From the NCBI GenBank assembly GCA_028690035.1, contig JAQVCA010000007.1, forward strand, positions 133,126 to 197,125: a stretch of DNA of 64,000 bases. Reading direction: 5' to 3'. Positions within the stretch are counted from its first letter, which is position 1. Each line of letters starts with the position of its first letter. The position numbers and the translations under genes were made by a program. The notes under the pieces were generated by a model that had not been told where the DNA came from, made no database searches, and worked only from the letters and a program-made list of their open reading frames with translations. The stretch comes from Comamonas sp. GTDB taxonomy: Bacteria > Pseudomonadota > Gammaproteobacteria > Burkholderiales > Burkholderiaceae_C. Positions 8,300 through 17,013 of the stretch are shown piece after piece.

Positions 8300-9634
8300 A
8301 TGAAACCCATCCAAGTAGGCCTTCTGGGCATTGGCACCGTCGGTAGCGGCACCTTCGCCGTTTTGCAACGCAACCAGCAAGAGATTGCACGTCGTGCAGG
8401 GCGTGGCATTGAAATTGCCATGGTGGCCGATCTGGACGTGGAGCGTGCCCGTGCCATCGTGGGCGACCAAGCCCAAGTGGTGAACGACGCGCGCGCGGTG
8501 ATTGCCAACCCCGATATCGACGTGGTGGTCGAGTTGATTGGCGGCTATGGCATTGCCAAGGCACTGGTGCTCGAAGCCATTGCTGCAGGCAAGCATGTGG
8601 TCACTGCCAACAAGGCGCTGCTGGCCGTGCACGGCACGGAAATTTTCCAAGCTGCGCACGAAAAAGGCGTGGTCGTGGCGTTTGAAGCGGCGGTGGCCGG
8701 TGGCATCCCGATCATCAAGGCGCTGCGCGAAGGCCTGACCGCCAACCAGATTCAGTGGGTGGCCGGCATCATCAACGGCACGACCAACTTCATCCTCTCT
8801 GAAATGCGCGACAAGGGTTTGGACTTTGACGTGGTGCTCAAAGAAGCGCAGCGCCTGGGGTATGCCGAAGCCGACCCGACCTTCGACATCGAAGGCGTGG
8901 ACGCCGCCCATAAGGCCACCATCCTGAGCGCCATTGCCTTTGGCATTCCGGTGCAATTCGACAAGGCTTACGTGGAAGGCATCACCAAGCTGGCCGCTGC
9001 CGACATCAAGTATGCCGAGCAACTGGGCTACCGCATCAAGCTGCTGGGCATCACCAAGCGCACCGACAAGGGCGTGGAGCTGCGCGTACACCCCGCGCTG
9101 GTGCCCGCCAAGCGCCTGATTGCCAATGTGGAAGGTGCCATGAACGCCGTGGTGGTCAACAGCGACGCCGTGGGCACCACGCTGTACTACGGCAAGGGCG
9201 CAGGCTCTGAGCCCACCGCCAGCGCTGTGATTGCCGACTTGGTGGACATTGCGCGCCAGCTGGATGCCGATCCGTCGCACCGCGTGCCGCCTTTGGCCTT
9301 CCAAAGCCACACCCTGGTGGCTGCGGCCGATGCGCTGCCGATCTTGCCCATGGCCGATGTGGTCACCAGCTACTACCTGCGCATTCGCGTGGCCGACGAA
9401 GCGGGCGTGTTGGCACAAATTACCGGCATCATCGCTGGCGCCCACATCAGCATCGATGCCGTGCTGCAGCGCGAAGCCGATGAAGTGGGTGGCGAAGGCT
9501 CGACCCAGACCGACCTGATCATCCTCACGCACGACACGCGCGAAGGCGATATGGACGCTGCACTGGCGCAAATCCAAAGCCTGCCCACCGTGCTGGCGCC
9601 CATCACCCGCATCCGCAAGGAAGAGTTGAACTGA
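8300..9634 (+). CDS. hom: Homoserine dehydrogenase
   Basis: Reduces aspartate semialdehyde to homoserine on the threonine/methionine branch. The 444-residue product has the N-terminal nucleotide site VGLLGIGTVGSGTF, the catalytic domain with GIINGTTNFILSEM and LGYAEADPTFDIEG, and a C-terminal ACT domain from about residue 355 (YLRIRVADEAGVLAQITGI) expected to bind threonine as feedback inhibitor. The stop overlaps the thrC start by one base (TGATG). Confidence 0.96.
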   Translation: MKPIQVGLLGIGTVGSGTFAVLQRNQQEIARRAGRGIEIAMVADLDVERARAIVGDQAQVVNDARAVIANPDIDVVVELIGGYGIAKALVLEAIAAGKHVVTANKALLAVHGTEIFQAAHEKGVVVAFEAAVAGGIPIIKALREGLTANQIQWVAGIINGTTNFILSEMRDKGLDFDVVLKEAQRLGYAEADPTFDIEGVDAAHKATILSAIAFGIPVQFDKAYVEGITKLAAADIKYAEQLGYRIKLLGITKRTDKGVELRVHPALVPAKRLIANVEGAMNAVVVNSDAVGTTLYYGKGAGSEPTASAVIADLVDIARQLDADPSHRVPPLAFQSHTLVAAADALPILPMADVVTSYYLRIRVADEAGVLAQITGIIAGAHISIDAVLQREADEVGGEGSTQTDLIILTHDTREGDMDAALAQIQSLPTVLAPITRIRKEELN

Positions 9635-11058
9635 TGCTGTACCAGTCCACCCGTGGTCATGCCGACCGCAAACGCTTTTGCGACATCTTGCTTGAAGGTC
9701 TGGCGCCCGATGGCGGCCTGTATCTGCCGGTTGAGTACCCCCAGATCAGTGACGCGAAGCTGACTGAGCTGCGCAATGTCTTGGCTAATCAAGGCTATGC
9801 CGCGCTGGCGTTTGAAATTTTGTCGCTGTACATCGACGACATTCCTGCCGACGACCTGCGCGCCCTGTGCGCCAAGACCTACACCAAGGACGTGTTTGGC
9901 ACCGAGGCCATCGTCCCCGTGCGCAAGCTGGAAAACAACCTGTACATCGAAGCCCTGTCCAACGGCCCCACGCTGGCCTTCAAAGACATGGCCATGCAGC
10001 TGCTGGGCAACCTGTTCGAGTACGAGCTGGCACGCCGCGGTGAAGCGCTGAACATTCTGGGCGCTACTTCGGGCGACACCGGCAGCGCGGCTGAGTACGC
10101 CATGCGCGGCAAAAAAGGCGTGCGCGTCTTTATGACCAGCCCGCATGGGCGCATGAGCCCCTTCCAACAGGCGCAAATGTTCTCGTTGCAAGACGAAAAC
10201 ATCCACAACATCGCCATCGAAGGCGTGTTCGATGACTGCCAGGACATCGTCAAGGCGGTCTCCAACGACCACGCTTTCAAGGCCAAGTACAAGATTGGCA
10301 CCGTCAACTCCATCAACTGGGCGCGTCTGCTGGCCCAAGTGGTGTACTACTTTGCCGGTTACCTGCAAGCGACCACGCGCAACGCAGAAAAGGTCAGCTT
10401 CACCGTGCCTTCGGGCAACTTCGGCAACATCTGCGCCGGCCATGTGGCGCGCCAGATGGGGCTGCCGATTGCCCGGCTGGTGGTGGCCACCAACGAAAAC
10501 GACGTGCTCGACGAGTTCTTCCGCACCGGTGTGTACCAAGTGCGAGGCTCGGCCAACACCTACGAGACGTCCAGCCCCTCGATGGACATTTCCAAGGCCA
10601 GCAACTTTGAGCGTTTCATCTTTGACCTGGTCGGCCGCGATGGTGCGCGCACCAAACAGTTGTTTGCCGAAGGCGTGGCCCAGCAGGGCAAGTTCGACCT
10701 GAGCGCTGACGCCTGTTTCCAGGATGCTGCCGCCAAATATGGCTTTGTCAGCGGCAAGAGCACGCACGCCGACCGTCTGGCCACCATCCAGGACTGTTAC
10801 CAGCGCCTGGGCCAGATGATCGACACGCACACCGCCGACGGCGTCAAAGTGGCGCGCGAGCACCTGGGCGCCGAGCCCATGCTGGTGCTGGAGACCGCTT
10901 TGCCCATCAAATTTGCCGCCACCATCGAAGAAGCCCTGGGCCGCTCGCCCGAGCGCCCGGCCAAGTTCGACGGCATTGAAGACCTGCCCAAGCGCGTGCA
11001 AGTCATGCCTGCGGATGTGGCAAAGGTCAAAGCCTATATTCAGCAGCACTGCGATTAA
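9634..11058 (+). CDS. thrC: Threonine synthase
   Basis: PLP enzyme converting O-phosphohomoserine to threonine. The 474-residue length and motifs indicate the bacterial long form: YQSTRG at the start, the PLP lysine in GPTLAFKDMAMQ, GATSGDTGSAAEYAM, and the glycine-rich SGNFGNICAGH. Coupled to hom by a one-base overlap. A small hairpin GCAGCTCT/AGAGCTGC and a repeat copy follow immediately and probably terminate the operon. Confidence 0.96.
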   Translation: MLYQSTRGHADRKRFCDILLEGLAPDGGLYLPVEYPQISDAKLTELRNVLANQGYAALAFEILSLYIDDIPADDLRALCAKTYTKDVFGTEAIVPVRKLENNLYIEALSNGPTLAFKDMAMQLLGNLFEYELARRGEALNILGATSGDTGSAAEYAMRGKKGVRVFMTSPHGRMSPFQQAQMFSLQDENIHNIAIEGVFDDCQDIVKAVSNDHAFKAKYKIGTVNSINWARLLAQVVYYFAGYLQATTRNAEKVSFTVPSGNFGNICAGHVARQMGLPIARLVVATNENDVLDEFFRTGVYQVRGSANTYETSSPSMDISKASNFERFIFDLVGRDGARTKQLFAEGVAQQGKFDLSADACFQDAAAKYGFVSGKSTHADRLATIQDCYQRLGQMIDTHTADGVKVAREHLGAEPMLVLETALPIKFAATIEEALGRSPERPAKFDGIEDLPKRVQVMPADVAKVKAYIQQHCD

Positions 11059-11063
11059 AGGCT

Positions 11064-11170
11064 GGGCAGCTCTTGAAAAGAGAGCTGCTTGCGCTGATTG
11101 GGTGTGGTTTTTCAGTGAAAAATATCTGAAATCTGGCTCTGATCCAGCGCAAACAGCTCCTCTTTTTGGA
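11064..11170. repeat. Intergenic repeat, full-length copy after thrC
   Basis: Outer arms AGAGCTGCTTGCGCTG and CAGCGCAAACAGCTCCTCTTTTT, inner GGTTTTTCAGTGAAAAATATCTGAAATC. The T run after the right arm makes it a terminator for thrC. Confidence 0.7.
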
Positions 11171-11270
11171 GTTGGCCCGATTTTGTATCTTGTACCGCGT
11201 ACTTGGTATCGGTACCCCGACGGCGCTGGACAACCCAGCGCCGTTTGTTCTTGGTGAGAAAGCGCACACG

Positions 11271-11843
11271 ATGAAAGCTCTGGGCTTTGCGGCCTATTCC
11301 GGCATGGGCAAGACCACCTTGCTGGAGCAAGTGATTGCGGCGCTGCGCGCGCGCGGCCAGCGCGTCTCGACCATCAAGCACGCGCACCACGATGTGGACA
11401 TCGACATTCCCGGCAAAGACAGCTGGCGCCACCGCCAGGCCGGTGCCAGCGAAGTGCTGCTGGTCTGCGACAAACGCCTGGCGCTGGTGCGCGAGTTTGA
11501 AGCGCAGCAAGACCTGGATGTGCATGCCATGCTCGCCGAGCTGCGCAGCGATGTGGACTGGGTGCTGATTGAAGGCTTTAAGCACGGCAACCTGCCCAAA
11601 ATCGAAATCTGGCGCGCGCCCGACGCTGCCAGCGGCAAAGCACCCAAAGCACCCAAAGCGCCCAAGCCGCTGCGTTTTCCCGATGATGCGCATGTGGTGG
11701 CGCTGGCCACCGATGATGTGGCGGCATTACCCGTGCAGCCGCCCGCGCACATCGCCGTTTTAGATTTGAACCAACCGGCGCAGATTGCCGACTGGATGCT
11801 GGCCCAGGCCAGCCGTTTTGCCTACCAAGGAGTGAAGACCTGA
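11271..11843 (+). CDS. mobB: Molybdopterin-guanine dinucleotide biosynthesis protein MobB
   Basis: Small P-loop GTPase adapter for MobA in molybdenum cofactor maturation. The 190-residue protein begins MKALGFAAYSGMGKTTLLEQ; the P-loop has Ala in place of the first Gly, as in E. coli MobB. Other family motifs are STIKHAHHDVDIDIPGKDS and VLIEGFKHGNLPKIEIWR. A PKAPKAPKPLR insertion is specific here. An upstream in-frame extension is non-homologous. Stop and moeA start overlap (TGATG). Confidence 0.9.
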   Translation: MKALGFAAYSGMGKTTLLEQVIAALRARGQRVSTIKHAHHDVDIDIPGKDSWRHRQAGASEVLLVCDKRLALVREFEAQQDLDVHAMLAELRSDVDWVLIEGFKHGNLPKIEIWRAPDAASGKAPKAPKAPKPLRFPDDAHVVALATDDVAALPVQPPAHIAVLDLNQPAQIADWMLAQASRFAYQGVKT

Positions 11844-13078
11844 TGGCCGCTATGACCACTTTGGACGATGCCCTGGCCCACGTGCTGGCCCAGGCCCAGT
11901 TGCTGGGCGTGGAGCACGTCGATCTGTTCCACGCCGATGGCCGTGTGCTGGCGCAAGACTGCATCTCGGCACTGCAGGTGCCGCCGCAAGACAACTCGGC
12001 CATGGATGGCTATGCCGTGCGCACTGCCGACATCACCGCCGCTGGCGTGGCACTGCCGGTGAGCCAGCGCATTCCTGCGGGCCACGTGGGCACCGCATTG
12101 CAGCCCGGTACCGTGGCGCGCATCTTCACCGGTGCGCCGGTGCCACCAGGCGCCGATGCGGTGCTCATGCAAGAAGACACGCAGGTGCTGGAAGATGGCC
12201 GCGTGCAATTCAATGCCGTGCCGCGTTTGGGCCAGAACATTCGCCGTGCGGGCGAAGACATTGCGCTGGGCAGCGCTGTGCTCCGCCAAGGTATGCGCTT
12301 GACGCCTGCTGCCGTGGGGCTGGCGGCCAGCATTGGCCTGGCGCAACTGCCCGTGGGGCGCAAGCCGCGCGTGGCGCTGTTTTCCACGGGCGATGAGCTG
12401 GTCATCCCCGGCACCGTGGCACCGCAGGACATGCCACCCGGCCACATCTACAACAGCAACCGCTATTTTTTGCAGGCGTTGCTGCAGCGCCTGGGCTGCG
12501 AGGTGGTCGATGGCGGCATCCTGCCGGACCACCGTGAACAGACCGTGCAGGCGATTCACCGGGTGGCGCAGGATTGCGATCTGGTGCTTTCCAGTGCCGG
12601 TGTGTCGGTGGGCGAAGAAGACCACGTCAAGCCCGCGGTGGAGCAGCAAGGCGAACTCAACCTGTGGATGATTTCCATGAAGCCGGGCAAGCCCTTTGCC
12701 TACGGCAAGGTCTGGCGCAATGGCCAGGATGCCAGCGCCGGTGTGGCGCACTTTATGGGCCTGCCGGGCAACCCGGTGTCCAGCTTTATCACCTTCTTGC
12801 TGCTGGTGCGCCCGTTTGTGCTGCGCTTGCAGGGCATGCAGGAGGTGGCGCCCCAGGCCATCACGGTGCAGGCGCAGTTCGACTGGCCCAAAAAAGAAAA
12901 GCGCCGCGAGTTTTTGCGCGCGCGCCACGGCGCCGCTGGTCTGGAGCTGTTTGGCAACCAAGGCTCAGGGGTGCTGACCTCCACCGTCTGGGGCGATGGC
13001 CTGATCGACAACCCGCCGCTCACGCCCATTCAAAAGGGCGACAGCGTGCGCTTTATTCCGTTTACCGAGCTGCTGTAA
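11843..13078 (+). CDS. moeA: Molybdopterin molybdenumtransferase MoeA
   Basis: Inserts molybdate into adenylylated molybdopterin. The 411-residue protein has the N-terminal PPQDNSAMDGYAVR, the Asp/Gly motif ALFSTGDELVIPG, NSNRYFLQALLQ, the active-site stretch SSAGVSVGEEDHVKPA and GLPGNPVSSFITF. AAGGAG precedes the ATG. It sits between mobB and moaD. Confidence 0.96.
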   Translation: MAAMTTLDDALAHVLAQAQLLGVEHVDLFHADGRVLAQDCISALQVPPQDNSAMDGYAVRTADITAAGVALPVSQRIPAGHVGTALQPGTVARIFTGAPVPPGADAVLMQEDTQVLEDGRVQFNAVPRLGQNIRRAGEDIALGSAVLRQGMRLTPAAVGLAASIGLAQLPVGRKPRVALFSTGDELVIPGTVAPQDMPPGHIYNSNRYFLQALLQRLGCEVVDGGILPDHREQTVQAIHRVAQDCDLVLSSAGVSVGEEDHVKPAVEQQGELNLWMISMKPGKPFAYGKVWRNGQDASAGVAHFMGLPGNPVSSFITFLLLVRPFVLRLQGMQEVAPQAITVQAQFDWPKKEKRREFLRARHGAAGLELFGNQGSGVLTSTVWGDGLIDNPPLTPIQKGDSVRFIPFTELL

Positions 13079-13106
13079 CCAGCCCACGCAGACCAAGGAG
13101 AGAACC

Positions 13107-13358
13107 ATGCACATCACCGTGCGCTACTTTGCTTCGATTCGTGAGGCCCTGGGCACCGGCAGCGAAGCGCTGGACACCAGCGCCACCACCGTGGGCGCTT
13201 TGCGTGAAGAGTTGATGGCCCGCAGCGCAGCGGCGGCGCAGGCGCTGGCCCAGGGCAAGGCGGTGCGCATGGCCTTGAATCAGGACATGTGCCAGGGCGA
13301 TGCCCCGCTCAAAGCGGGCGATGAGGTGGCTTTTTTTCCGCCCGTGACCGGCGGTTAG
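13107..13358 (+). CDS. moaD: Molybdopterin synthase sulfur carrier subunit MoaD
   Basis: Ubiquitin-fold carrier delivering sulfur as a C-terminal thiocarboxylate to MoaE. The 83-residue product ends in the required Gly-Gly (FFPPVTGG) and contains RYFASIREALG at the start. A strong AAGGAGAG site precedes the ATG. In related genomes moaE usually follows directly; here a terminator and the biotin transport operon come next. Confidence 0.93.
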   Translation: MHITVRYFASIREALGTGSEALDTSATTVGALREELMARSAAAAQALAQGKAVRMALNQDMCQGDAPLKAGDEVAFFPPVTGG

Positions 13359-13461
13359 GCCGCTGTTGGCGGTGCAATCGCTGCCGTACGCAGCGCGATG
13401 CGCCAAATGTGTGCTTTGTGCGCGCAACGTCGGCGATCTTGCACGGATAAATCGCCGCATT

Positions 13462-13486
13462 TGCCCGCTTTTGCGGGCATTTTTTT
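13462..13486 (+). terminator. Rho-independent terminator after moaD
   Basis: TGCCCGC (13462-13468) pairs with GCGGGCA (13473-13479) around a TTTT loop and is followed by seven T residues, closing the threonine/molybdopterin gene group. Confidence 0.85.
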
Positions 13487-13536
13487 GCCTGCCGGTTTTT
13501 CAACCCTGTAGGCCGTCTGGGGTCGGGTGGCCTTCC

Positions 13537-13542
13537 TAGAAT
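13537..13542 (+). promoter_or_regulatory. -10 element of the bioMNY operon
   Basis: TAGAAT followed by CGCGGC, resembling the TACAATCGCC boxes before other genes in this window. The transcript would start near 13549, giving a leader of only about 20 bases. No BirA- or BioR-type operator was recognised. Confidence 0.4.
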
Positions 13543-13570
13543 CGCGGCAGCTTGCATGTGCAAGGGCGGG

Positions 13571-14335
13571 ATGAAGGCAATGACGGTGAATCTTCCAGAC
13601 AACGCAGCTGCGCGGTGGCAGTTGCAAGGCATTGCGCTGCGGCGCGGCCAGACCCAGGTGTTCAGCGATCTGCATCTGGGCCTGCACGAGGCGCGCATTG
13701 GCTTGATCGGCCACAACGGCGCGGGCAAAACCAGTTTGCTGCGCCTGCTGGCGGGCCTGGAGCAGCCCCAGCAGGGACAGCTGCTGTGGCAAGGGCAGGT
13801 GCATGCCAGCGCGCCCAGCCGCCGCGTGGGGCTGATGTTCCAGAACCCGGACGACCAGATCATTTTCCCCACGGTGCAAGAAGAGCTGCAGCTGTCTTGG
13901 CAAAGCGCGCATGGCGGCAGCCGCAAGCAGGCGCTGGCCGGAGTGCTCGAATTTTTGCAGCAGCGCGGCCTGGCGCACTGGGCGCAGCGCGCCATGGGGA
14001 GTCTGAGCCAGGGCCAGCGCCAATGGGTGTGCTGGCTGGCCATGCAGGTGGCGCAGCCCCAGGTGCTGCTGCTCGATGAGCCGTACGCCAGTCTGGATTT
14101 GCCCGGCCAGTTGCGTCTGGCCGCCGAGATCGCCGCCAGCACGCAGCAGATCATCGTTTCCACCCATGTGCTGGACTATGTGTGTGACTTTGAGCGCGTG
14201 CTCTGGCTGGAGCAGGGCTGCGTGCGCATGGACGGGCCAGGTGCGCAAGTCTGCGCCGCGTACGAAGCCTGGGTTCACAGCCAAGTGCGCCCAGGCGGTG
14301 GGGGCTGGGCACACGAAGGGGCGCAACATGGGTAG
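13571..14335 (+). CDS. bioM: Biotin ECF transporter ATPase BioM
   Basis: ATP-binding component of an energy-coupling-factor importer. The 254-residue protein has Walker A GHNGAGKTSLL, the Q-loop MFQNPDDQIIFPTV typical of ECF ATPases, the signature GSLSQGQRQ and Walker B VLLLDEPYASLD, then the switch His in STHVLDYV. The ATG at 13571 follows AAGGG; 13556 and 13580 are alternatives. It overlaps bioN by eight bases. Assignment to biotin rests on the linked bioY. Confidence 0.88.
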   Translation: MKAMTVNLPDNAAARWQLQGIALRRGQTQVFSDLHLGLHEARIGLIGHNGAGKTSLLRLLAGLEQPQQGQLLWQGQVHASAPSRRVGLMFQNPDDQIIFPTVQEELQLSWQSAHGGSRKQALAGVLEFLQQRGLAHWAQRAMGSLSQGQRQWVCWLAMQVAQPQVLLLDEPYASLDLPGQLRLAAEIAASTQQIIVSTHVLDYVCDFERVLWLEQGCVRMDGPGAQVCAAYEAWVHSQVRPGGGGWAHEGAQHG

Positions 14336-14918
14336 TTTGTATAGCGAGCAGCGCACGTGGTTGCACGCTTTGCGCGCCGGTTTCAAGCTGTTTTGCTTGG
14401 CTGGCGCGGGCATCGTGCTCTTTATCTTGCAGCAGCCGTGGCAGCTGGCGCTGGCGGCGCTGCTGTGTGCCCTGCTGCTGGCCAGCTTGGGCCAGGCGCT
14501 GGCGCCGGTGCGCCGTTTGCTGATCGCCGTGCTGGTGGCCGCGCTGTTGGTGGCCGGTTTCCATGCCGTGCTGGGCCACTGGCAGCAGGGGGTGGTGGGT
14601 GCGCTGCGCCTGGCCTGCGCTTCCAGCTTGGGCGCAGCGCTGACGGTGAGCACGCGCAGCGGCGATCTGGTGGAGGTGCTGGAGTGGCTGCTGCAGCCGC
14701 TGCGCGTGCTGGGCGTGAACCCCCAGCGCCTGTCTTTGCAGCTGGGCCTGATGCTGCGCTTTACCGAACATTTTTTTGTGCAGTGGGGCAAGCTCGATGA
14801 CGCCTACCGCCTGCGCACTGGCCGGCGCGGCAGCTGGCGCCTGCTGGCGCCCCTGGCGGTGCAGATGCTGCAAACCGCGCGGCGTGTGGCCGATGCGCTG
14901 TTTGTGCGCCTGGGTTGA
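14328..14918 (+). CDS. bioN: Biotin ECF transporter transmembrane protein BioN
   Basis: T-component that couples the ATPase to the substrate-binding BioY in the inner membrane. The 196-residue product has hydrophobic segments in its first half (residues 20-85) and a cytoplasmic coupling region with LRFTEHFFVQWGKLDDAYRL near residue 150. It overlaps the end of bioM, and bioY follows 58 bases later. Family similarity is modest, as usual for T-components. Confidence 0.82.
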   Translation: MGSLYSEQRTWLHALRAGFKLFCLAGAGIVLFILQQPWQLALAALLCALLLASLGQALAPVRRLLIAVLVAALLVAGFHAVLGHWQQGVVGALRLACASSLGAALTVSTRSGDLVEVLEWLLQPLRVLGVNPQRLSLQLGLMLRFTEHFFVQWGKLDDAYRLRTGRRGSWRLLAPLAVQMLQTARRVADALFVRLG

Positions 14919-14976
14919 ACCGGGCGTTGTTGCAGAAAGCACGATTTCTGCATTTTTGGATAGAAGGAGTAAAACC

Positions 14977-15561
14977 ATGCATCCACAGACCTTGAGCCGC
15001 AGCGGCGCGCAGTCGCTGTCCGTCGTTGCCCTGTGTGCCGCGCTGATGGCGGTGCTGGGGTTGATCCCCAAAATCGACCTGCCTTTTGGCGTGCCCATCA
15101 CGCTGCAATCGCTGGGCGTGATGCTGGCCGGTTGCCTGCTGGGCGGCTGGCGGGGCTTTCAGGCGCTGGCGCTGTTTTTGCTGGCCGTGGCGGTGGGGCT
15201 GCCGCTGCTCTCTGGCGGGCGCGGCGGCATTGGCGTGTTCATGCTGCCTTCGGTGGGGTATTTGGTGGGCTATGCCTTTGCCGCTGGGGCCACGGGGCTG
15301 ATCATGGGGTGGCTACCGCGCAGCAACCCCAAGCAGGCGGCGCTGAGCGCTTTTATCGCCTCGCTGCTGGGTGGGGTGCTGCTGCTGCACGCCATGGGCA
15401 TTGCCGGGTTGGTGCTGGTGGCCAAGATGACGCCCCTGCAGGCGCTGTGGCTGGATCTGGCCTTTGTGCCGGGCGATTTACTCAAGGCAGGACTGTGCGC
15501 CCTGGTGGTCCACAGCGTGGCCAAGGCATTGCCCGACTGGCCGCTGGGAGGCCGGGCGTGA
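14977..15561 (+). CDS. bioY: Biotin transporter substrate-binding protein BioY
   Basis: The S-component that binds biotin with high affinity. The 194-residue protein has six predicted membrane helices and the BioY signature GVPITLQSLGVMLAG near residue 40, with SGGRGGIGVF and FVPGDLLKAGLCA. A strong AGAAGGAG site precedes the ATG. Its stop overlaps the GTG start of the acyl-CoA ligase by four bases, so uptake and ligase genes are translationally coupled. Confidence 0.95.
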   Translation: MHPQTLSRSGAQSLSVVALCAALMAVLGLIPKIDLPFGVPITLQSLGVMLAGCLLGGWRGFQALALFLLAVAVGLPLLSGGRGGIGVFMLPSVGYLVGYAFAAGATGLIMGWLPRSNPKQAALSAFIASLLGGVLLLHAMGIAGLVLVAKMTPLQALWLDLAFVPGDLLKAGLCALVVHSVAKALPDWPLGGRA

Positions 15562-17012
15562 CGGCCCCATCGGTAGCACCCTGCTGGCCGCTGGTGCACC
15601 AGTGCGTGGCGCACTGGGCGCAGCAGCGCCCCCAAGCCCTGGCACTGTGCAGCGAGCACGAGCAGCTCACCTTTGCCCAGCTGCACCAACGTGTGCAGGT
15701 GGCAGTGCAAGCGCTGGAGCAGGCCCGGGCGCCGCACACGGTCTTGCTGCCTTTGCAGGCGGGCGTGGTCGAGAGCCTGGTGCAGTTTGTGGCGGTATTG
15801 GCCAGTGGCCGCTGCGCTGCGCTGGGCGATAGCGCCTGGCCGCCGGCCATGGCGCAATCGGTGCGCGCCGCGCTGGAGGCACTGCCCGCGCACGTGGCGC
15901 CGCAGCCCGATCTGGCGCCGTTTTATATCGGCTTTACCTCGGGCAGCTCGGGGCGGCCCAAGGGCTTTCGGCGCCACCACCGCTCGTGGGTGGAGAGTTT
16001 TGCCGCCACGCTGGACAGTTTTCCGCAGGTGCTGCAGGGGCCGGTGCTGGCACCAGGGCGCATGGGCCATTCGCTGTTTTTGTTTGCCGCCTTGCTGGGC
16101 CTGTGGACGGGGCAGGGCACGCGGGTGCAGGAAAAATTTTCTGCCGAGCAAACCTGGGCACAGCTGCAGCAGCACCCCGGCTGCACCCTGGTGGCTGTGC
16201 CCAGCCAGCTCGTGCTGCTGCTGCAACTGGCCGCGCGCAAAGGCTGGGCGCCGCTGGCGCAGCCGCGCCTGGTGCTGATCAGCGGCGCACGCTGGATGCG
16301 CGAGCACACGCCGCGCCTGCGCCAGCTGCTGCCCCAGGCGCGCGTGGTGGAGTTTTATGGCGCTTCCGAGGCCAGCTACATCGCCTGGATGGACGTCGAT
16401 CCCCAGGCGCACCCGCAGGTGGTCGGCCAGCCTTTTGGGCAGGTCGAGCTGCGCATTGGCAATACCCCCGATATGCCCGAGGCACCGCAGCCGCCCGGCA
16501 GCGTGGGGCGCATCTGGATGCGCAGCCCGATGCTGTTCATGGACTATGTGCACGCGCACGATGGCTCAGCCGCCCAGCGCGTGGGCGACTGGCTCACCGT
16601 GCACGACATGGGTTGGCTGGATGTGCAAGGCCGCCTGCACCTGTGCGGGCGTGCCAGCCGCATGCTGGTCACGCAGGGCAAAAACCTGTTCCCCGAAGAA
16701 GTGGAAGCACGCCTGCTGCAGCACCCGGCCATCGCCCAGGCCAGCGTGCAGGGGCAGGCCGATGGTCTGCGCGGCCAGCGCGTGCATGCCGTGCTGCTGG
16801 GGGCTGACGATGATCTGCCCGCACCCAGTGCCTTGGCCGCGTGGTGCCAGGCGGCGCTGGAGCCCTACAAAACCCCGCGCCGCTGGTGGCGCTGGACGGG
16901 TGCCTGGCCGCACACGCCCAGCGGCAAGACCGACCATGCCGCCTTGCAGGCTGCGGTGGCACAGGCGCTGCAAGGGCAGGCGCCCGCGCAGCTGCAGCCC
17001 TGGGGCAGTTGA
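15558..17012 (+). CDS. AMP-forming acyl-CoA ligase linked to biotin uptake (YhfT-like)
   Basis: Adenylate-forming ligase of 484 residues with the full motif set: phosphate loop FTSGSSGRPKG near 130, FYGASEASYIAW near 270, HDMGWLDVQGRLHLCGR near 355, and the catalytic lysine in TPSGKTDHAAL near the end. The GTG start overlaps the bioY stop and has GGGAG seven bases upstream. In Bacillus subtilis the bioY paralogue yhfU is followed by yhfT (ligase) and yhfS (thiolase), the same pairing as here. A fatty-acid or pimeloyl-type substrate serving biotin synthesis is plausible but not shown. Confidence 0.8.
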   Translation: MTAPSVAPCWPLVHQCVAHWAQQRPQALALCSEHEQLTFAQLHQRVQVAVQALEQARAPHTVLLPLQAGVVESLVQFVAVLASGRCAALGDSAWPPAMAQSVRAALEALPAHVAPQPDLAPFYIGFTSGSSGRPKGFRRHHRSWVESFAATLDSFPQVLQGPVLAPGRMGHSLFLFAALLGLWTGQGTRVQEKFSAEQTWAQLQQHPGCTLVAVPSQLVLLLQLAARKGWAPLAQPRLVLISGARWMREHTPRLRQLLPQARVVEFYGASEASYIAWMDVDPQAHPQVVGQPFGQVELRIGNTPDMPEAPQPPGSVGRIWMRSPMLFMDYVHAHDGSAAQRVGDWLTVHDMGWLDVQGRLHLCGRASRMLVTQGKNLFPEEVEARLLQHPAIAQASVQGQADGLRGQRVHAVLLGADDDLPAPSALAAWCQAALEPYKTPRRWWRWTGAWPHTPSGKTDHAALQAAVAQALQGQAPAQLQPWGS

Positions 17013-17013
17013 G

